Positions 6,647-9,191 of a stretch of 9,191 nucleotides of DNA are shown here, piece by piece. Source of the DNA: Promethearchaeota archaeon (lineage in GTDB: Archaea > Asgardarchaeota > Lokiarchaeia > Sigynarchaeales > SOKP01); contig WJKD01000583.1 of NCBI GenBank assembly GCA_014729315.1, positions 1-9,191 on the forward strand, read 5' to 3'. Position 1 is the first letter of the stretch. Every line of letters starts with the position of its first letter. Position numbers and translations under genes: made by a program. The notes beneath the pieces were generated by a model. That model made no database searches. It worked only from the letters and a program-made list of their open reading frames with translations, and was not told where the DNA came from.

Positions 6647-6697
6647 ATGTCCAATATAATTTTGAATGTCTCTCGCGTAGATGAATTTAATGCCAGT

Positions 6698-7118
6698 ATG
6701 AAAAGCAGAAGCAATTTGGGAAGGAAGTTTAAAAGAAGGGAAGGGAACTTTGAAGACGGAATCGAATGCTTTAAAAGCATAGTACTCTTTCAAGTCAAGA
6801 TTCTTGTCAGGAAAGGGTACGAATCCAGAAGAGTTGATCGGTGCCGCAATAGCTGGTTGTTATTCGCAAGCTCTATCGTTAGTACTAGGAGAGGATAGAT
6901 TCGTTCCTGATAAAATATCGACATCAGCCGAAGTTTCGATTAAGAAGGTTGAAGAGGGATTTCTAATTGACAACATTTTACTAAAGACTGAAGCCAAAAT
7001 CCCCAACATCGAATCGGATAATTTTTTAGAGATTGCTAAAATTGCAAAATCAAAATTTCCTGTCTCTAATGCTCTTAAAACTGTTCCTGAAATCAATTTA
7101 GAAGCTAAATTATTATAA
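6698..7118 (+). pseudogene. osmC: OsmC-family peroxidase, broken (frameshift, in-frame TAG, lost cysteine)
   Basis: OsmC/Ohr proteins are small dimeric thiol peroxidases that reduce organic hydroperoxides. Family sequence begins directly after the ATG at 6698, but one frame away: ATGAAAAGCAGAAGC reads as KAEAIWEGSLKEGKG only if the A-run is shortened by one (or lengthened by two). The frame then meets TAG at 6780-6782, between LKA and YSFKSRF, where E. coli OsmC has Gln-Gln-Pro; CAG to TAG would explain it. After that it is open to 7118: GKGTNPEELIGAAIAGC retains the first active-site Cys, but the second (usual CPVS) is Phe in KFPVSNAL, codon TTT at 7056-7058. Apparent shorter calls would be 6804-7118 (104 residues from TTG) or the out-of-frame ORF 6647-6898. 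Three independent lesions make a non-functional relic most likely; assembly errors could explain the first two but hardly the third. Confidence 0.8.
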
Positions 7119-7124
7119 TTTTTT
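7119..7124 (+). terminator. T-tract after osmC remnant
   Basis: Six T follow the TAA stop of the osmC remnant immediately. This is consistent with an archaeal U-tract terminator; no hairpin is seen. Confidence 0.3.
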
Positions 7125-7149
7125 ATTAATTACCTCTAAAACAGCTACT

Positions 7150-7190
7150 TTAATCTATTAAATTCTACCTTTCGAGCACTTAATCTATTA
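7150..7190. repeat. 11-base direct repeat with a 30-base period
   Basis: TTAATCTATTA occurs at 7150-7160 and again at 7180-7190, exactly 30 bases apart (about three helical turns). There are only two copies, so it is not a CRISPR array. It lies upstream of the interrupted frame at 7234 and could be a tandem regulator site or chance. Confidence 0.3.
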
Positions 7191-7233
7191 TACTATTAAT
7201 TATTGAAAAAAGATTCATTTTATCAGAAGATTA

Positions 7234-7551
7234 ATGGAAAAATATTACGGTGTGTTTTTCGAGAATTCAGAAGTGATGACGCAAGTATTAGAGGATAGTT
7301 CAATTTAAGAAATCAAAAAAAAGTTTATTAGTTCTATAGACACAGAGGAGGGTATACTTGAATTATATCAAGCAAAAACTAATTTTCTTATTAAAAAAAT
7401 TATAATAAGACAGGTACAGGTGGATTTAAAATAGATTAAGTCAAGAATCGACTTAGAAATGAATAAGGAAAAAGGAGAAGAAGATAATTCCTACTTGTTC
7501 TCTAATTGTTTTGATTTTCCACTCTTTTTAATTTATAGTAGGAACAATTAA
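7234..7551 (+). pseudogene. Interrupted 105-codon reading frame, unknown family
   Basis: From the ATG at 7234 one frame reads as protein-like sequence (MEKYYGVFFENSEVM...) through TAA at 7306, then EIKKKFISSIDTEEG and ELYQAKTNFLIKKI to TAG at 7432, then IKSRIDLEMNKEKGEED to TAA at 7549. The pieces alternate charged and hydrophobic residues as helices do, and they share one frame. That suggests a small gene killed by two nonsense changes. No family is recognised and no Shine-Dalgarno is convincing. In such AT-rich DNA a frame with two stops in 105 codons could also be non-coding, so confidence is low. It neighbours the clearly broken osmC. Confidence 0.3.
7488..7550. repeat. Two competing 8-base inverted repeats upstream of the 281-residue gene
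   Basis: TTCCTACT (7488-7495) pairs with AGTAGGAA (7537-7544). TAATTGTT (7503-7510) pairs with AACAATTA (7543-7550). The two right arms share AA at 7543-7544, so the hairpins compete. They end about 50 bases before the ATG at 7599. They could be an RNA switch or a protein site, but they may be chance in A/T-rich sequence. Confidence 0.3.
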
Positions 7552-7598
7552 ATTACATTCGACAATAATAAAAGAACAATAGATGTATTTGAGATTTT

Positions 7599-8444
7599 AT
7601 GGTGCGCTTCAAATTTTCCAATGATTTTAAGGGAGAAGGAATATCGAACGGTCTTGATAGAGGGCTTTTGGTCTCCTATAAATCCTTAAATTTAGTACAA
7701 GAAGGGATGGGTCTGGGCACTCCAGCCCTAAAAACCAACACAAGAACATTTTTTAGTAGAACAAGTAAATTAACAAAACTAAGCGAAAACACCTATAAAA
7801 AAACATTTTATATAGATTCTGAGTTAATATGGGATTTCATTAGCCTATGGAATAATAATGATAACGATTATCAAATTTTTACTGCGCTAATTAATAAATT
7901 AACAGACTTATACAAAAAATTTTCAAAATTCCAAACCAATCTATTAAAACTGGGACTTTTTTCTCAAAATCTCATTGGAATTTCCTCCAGAATAATATCC
8001 AGAGGGATATTATCGAAAATAGTCACATATTATGAAATTAAAAAGAATAAAGTCATCATTGAAGTAGATTTTTCTAATGTTTTGAAACTTAATAAAAATC
8101 AATTCAAAAAAATATGTATTTTAAATGAGCTGGGCGGCAATCACTTCAATTTAAGTATATCAAATGGGTTTATATACCCTCCTCCCTCTGGTTGGGTATC
8201 ATTGAACGCTAAAAACTACCCATCCTTGTTTTCAGAAGATTTGAATCTAAAATTTAATGTAATCGTAATTTCAATTACAGAAGGAATAGCTTACGATTTT
8301 GTTTATGGAAGAGAAAGTATGTCAAATTTTTGTTGGGCGGGATACGACATAGAAATAGAATTAGATTCAATAAAAAAACCAGAGACGAACCATAGCATTA
8401 AATATTTATGCGTGTTTGACATTGGAAGGAGGAACGTGAAATGA
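7599..8444 (+). CDS. Uncharacterised 281-residue protein coupled to a radical SAM enzyme
   Basis: I do not recognise this family. The start is the ATG at 7599; an in-frame TGA lies three codons upstream and there is no clear Shine-Dalgarno. The protein shows no signal peptide, long membrane helix or metal-binding cysteine cluster, so it is probably soluble. The N-terminal part contains GMGLGTPAL (36-44) and KKTFYID (67-73). The middle (75-140) looks helical and rich in Lys/Asn. From about 141 alternating hydrophobic residues suggest beta strands, with conserved-looking blocks ILNELGGNHF (174-183), YPPPSGWVSL (193-202), VYGRES (235-240) and CWAGYDIEIEL (245-255). Its last codons contain the Shine-Dalgarno of the next gene, and its TGA overlaps that gene's ATG (ATGA), so the two are co-translated and likely act together. 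A/T, Asn and Lys content looks higher than in the lpd region. Confidence 0.85.
   Translation: MVRFKFSNDFKGEGISNGLDRGLLVSYKSLNLVQEGMGLGTPALKTNTRTFFSRTSKLTKLSENTYKKTFYIDSELIWDFISLWNNNDNDYQIFTALINKLTDLYKKFSKFQTNLLKLGLFSQNLIGISSRIISRGILSKIVTYYEIKKNKVIIEVDFSNVLKLNKNQFKKICILNELGGNHFNLSISNGFIYPPPSGWVSLNAKNYPSLFSEDLNLKFNVIVISITEGIAYDFVYGRESMSNFCWAGYDIEIELDSIKKPETNHSIKYLCVFDIGRRNVK
8427..8432 (+). promoter_or_regulatory. Strong Shine-Dalgarno inside the upstream gene
   Basis: AGGAGG lies eight bases before the ATG at 8441 and within the last codons (GRRN) of the 281-residue gene. Together with the ATGA overlap it sets the radical SAM start and indicates translational coupling. Confidence 0.8.
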
Positions 8445-9191
8445 ACGATCAAATTTTTTTGATTTATCCCTATTTTAAGACTAAAGAGAATCGCAACCAA
8501 AAATTATTTAACCCCTTAGGAATCTCGTATTTGTCATCAATTTTAAAACAAAACGATATAAATGTTTTTAAATTAGATTGTACCTTCAAGGATCTCTCGG
8601 ATGTTGTAAAAGAAATCGTTGAATCCAGACCTAAAATAATTGGATTTTACACAATGATTTCGTTATCAAGGAATACCTTTAATTTATTATCTTTACTAAA
8701 AAACCAATTACCACAAAGTTTGTATATATGCGGAGGCCCCTTAGCTACTCTTTACCCAGACATTTTTAGCAAGGATTCTGATATCGTATTTAAAGGCGAA
8801 ATTTCGTTCGAATTTTCAAAGTTTGTTAAAGATTTCTTCGATCAATCTTTTTCAAAATTAGAATTCATTAAAAGTTATGATTTCTCTTCTTTACCAGGTG
8901 TTTATATCAATCATGGTAAGGTGAAAATCAATAATGAGCCTCGTCACATATCAACTCAAGAATTTCAGTTATTACCAAACCCTGATAGAGGCGGGTTTGA
9001 TCACGAGAAATATCAAAAATTTTGGTTTAATAACGAAGGATTAAAGATGACTAATATTATAACCACTCTGGGATGTCCGTTCAATTGTGATTTTTGCTCT
9101 AAACCAATTTTTGGAAATAAGTTTAGAAAGAGAAAGATAAGTAATATTATTCAAGAAATCCAAGAGATCGTTCGCGTGGGATACGATACGC
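8441..9191 (+). CDS. B12-binding-domain radical SAM protein, N-terminal part, cut by window edge
   Basis: This is a radical S-adenosylmethionine enzyme with an N-terminal cobalamin-binding-type domain, a class that includes methyltransferases and lipid-, tetrapyrrole- and antibiotic-modifying enzymes; the substrate is not predictable here. The 250 visible residues, translated by hand, show FNPLGISYLSSILK (23-36, the usual P-x-G-x-x-x-L-x-x-x-L helix), IIGFYTM (66-72), ICGGPLATLYPD (96-107), FKGEISFEF (117-125), a linker strand ending LPNPDR (178-183), and the [4Fe-4S]-SAM motif GCPFNCDFC with C212, C216 and C219. The position expected to hold the cobalamin His ligand reads LDCTFKD (45-51), so the base-off DxHxxG motif is absent, as in many radical SAM members. 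The start is set by AGGAGG at eight bases and the ATGA overlap with the upstream unknown gene. The rest of the barrel lies beyond 9191. Confidence 0.9.
   Translation, partial: MNDQIFLIYPYFKTKENRNQKLFNPLGISYLSSILKQNDINVFKLDCTFKDLSDVVKEIVESRPKIIGFYTMISLSRNTFNLLSLLKNQLPQSLYICGGPLATLYPDIFSKDSDIVFKGEISFEFSKFVKDFFDQSFSKLEFIKSYDFSSLPGVYINHGKVKINNEPRHISTQEFQLLPNPDRGGFDHEKYQKFWFNNEGLKMTNIITTLGCPFNCDFCSKPIFGNKFRKRKISNIIQEIQEIVRVGYDT

Noticed and set aside
6780..6782. TAG in osmC read as pyrrolysine or another recoded amino acid
   Set aside because: TAG is used as an ordinary stop for nfnA and the aldo/keto reductase in this window. The same osmC also has a frameshift and a lost catalytic cysteine, and no pyrrolysine genes are visible, so a nonsense mutation is simpler.
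7150..7190. Possible CRISPR-like repeat
   Set aside because: Only two 11-base copies with a 19-base gap, no further units and no cas genes.
7583..7624. ATG ORF (MYLRFYGALQIFQ) just before the 281-residue gene
   Set aside because: Only 13 codons in another frame, overlapping the real start; no supporting signal.

Overview
The window is AT-rich DNA that most likely comes from an archaeon, possibly an uncultured anaerobe such as an Asgard or related lineage. The clues are TATA-like boxes about 25-30 bases upstream of probable transcript starts, GGTGA/AGGTG Shine-Dalgarno sites, T-tract gene ends, a MOFRL-type glycerate 2-kinase, and a low-potential electron-transfer gene pair of the NfnAB/SudAB type. 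The domain assignment is an inference; no rRNA or tRNA is present to confirm it.

Left block (1-3066, minus strand): an nfnA-nfnB pair whose stop and start codons share one base (TAGTG), followed after about 105 bases by the N-terminal half of glycerate 2-kinase, which runs off the left edge. The nfnA frame continues upstream of its first ATG for 19 family-like codons to an ATT with a good Shine-Dalgarno, so the true start may be a rare AUU codon. A roughly 400-base divergent control region with several dyad repeats separates this block from a complete dihydrolipoamide dehydrogenase gene on the plus strand (3469-4950). No E1, E2 or glycine-cleavage partner lies next to it.

Middle block (5238-6077, minus): an intact aldo/keto reductase, convergent with lpd. 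It has a TATA-like box placed for a nearly leaderless transcript.

Decay zone (about 6100-7560): gene remnants. These are a short ORF pair in two frames behind a TATA box overlapped by a 14-base palindrome; an OsmC-family peroxidase broken by a frameshift, an in-frame TAG and loss of its second active-site cysteine; and a 105-codon frame with two internal stops.

Right block (7599-9191, plus): a 281-residue protein of unrecognised family, translationally coupled (ATGA overlap, strong AGGAGG) to a B12-binding radical SAM enzyme that runs off the right edge. This block looks richer in A+T, Asn and Lys than the left half. It is the best candidate for something undescribed: an unknown, probably beta-rich protein paired with a radical SAM enzyme.
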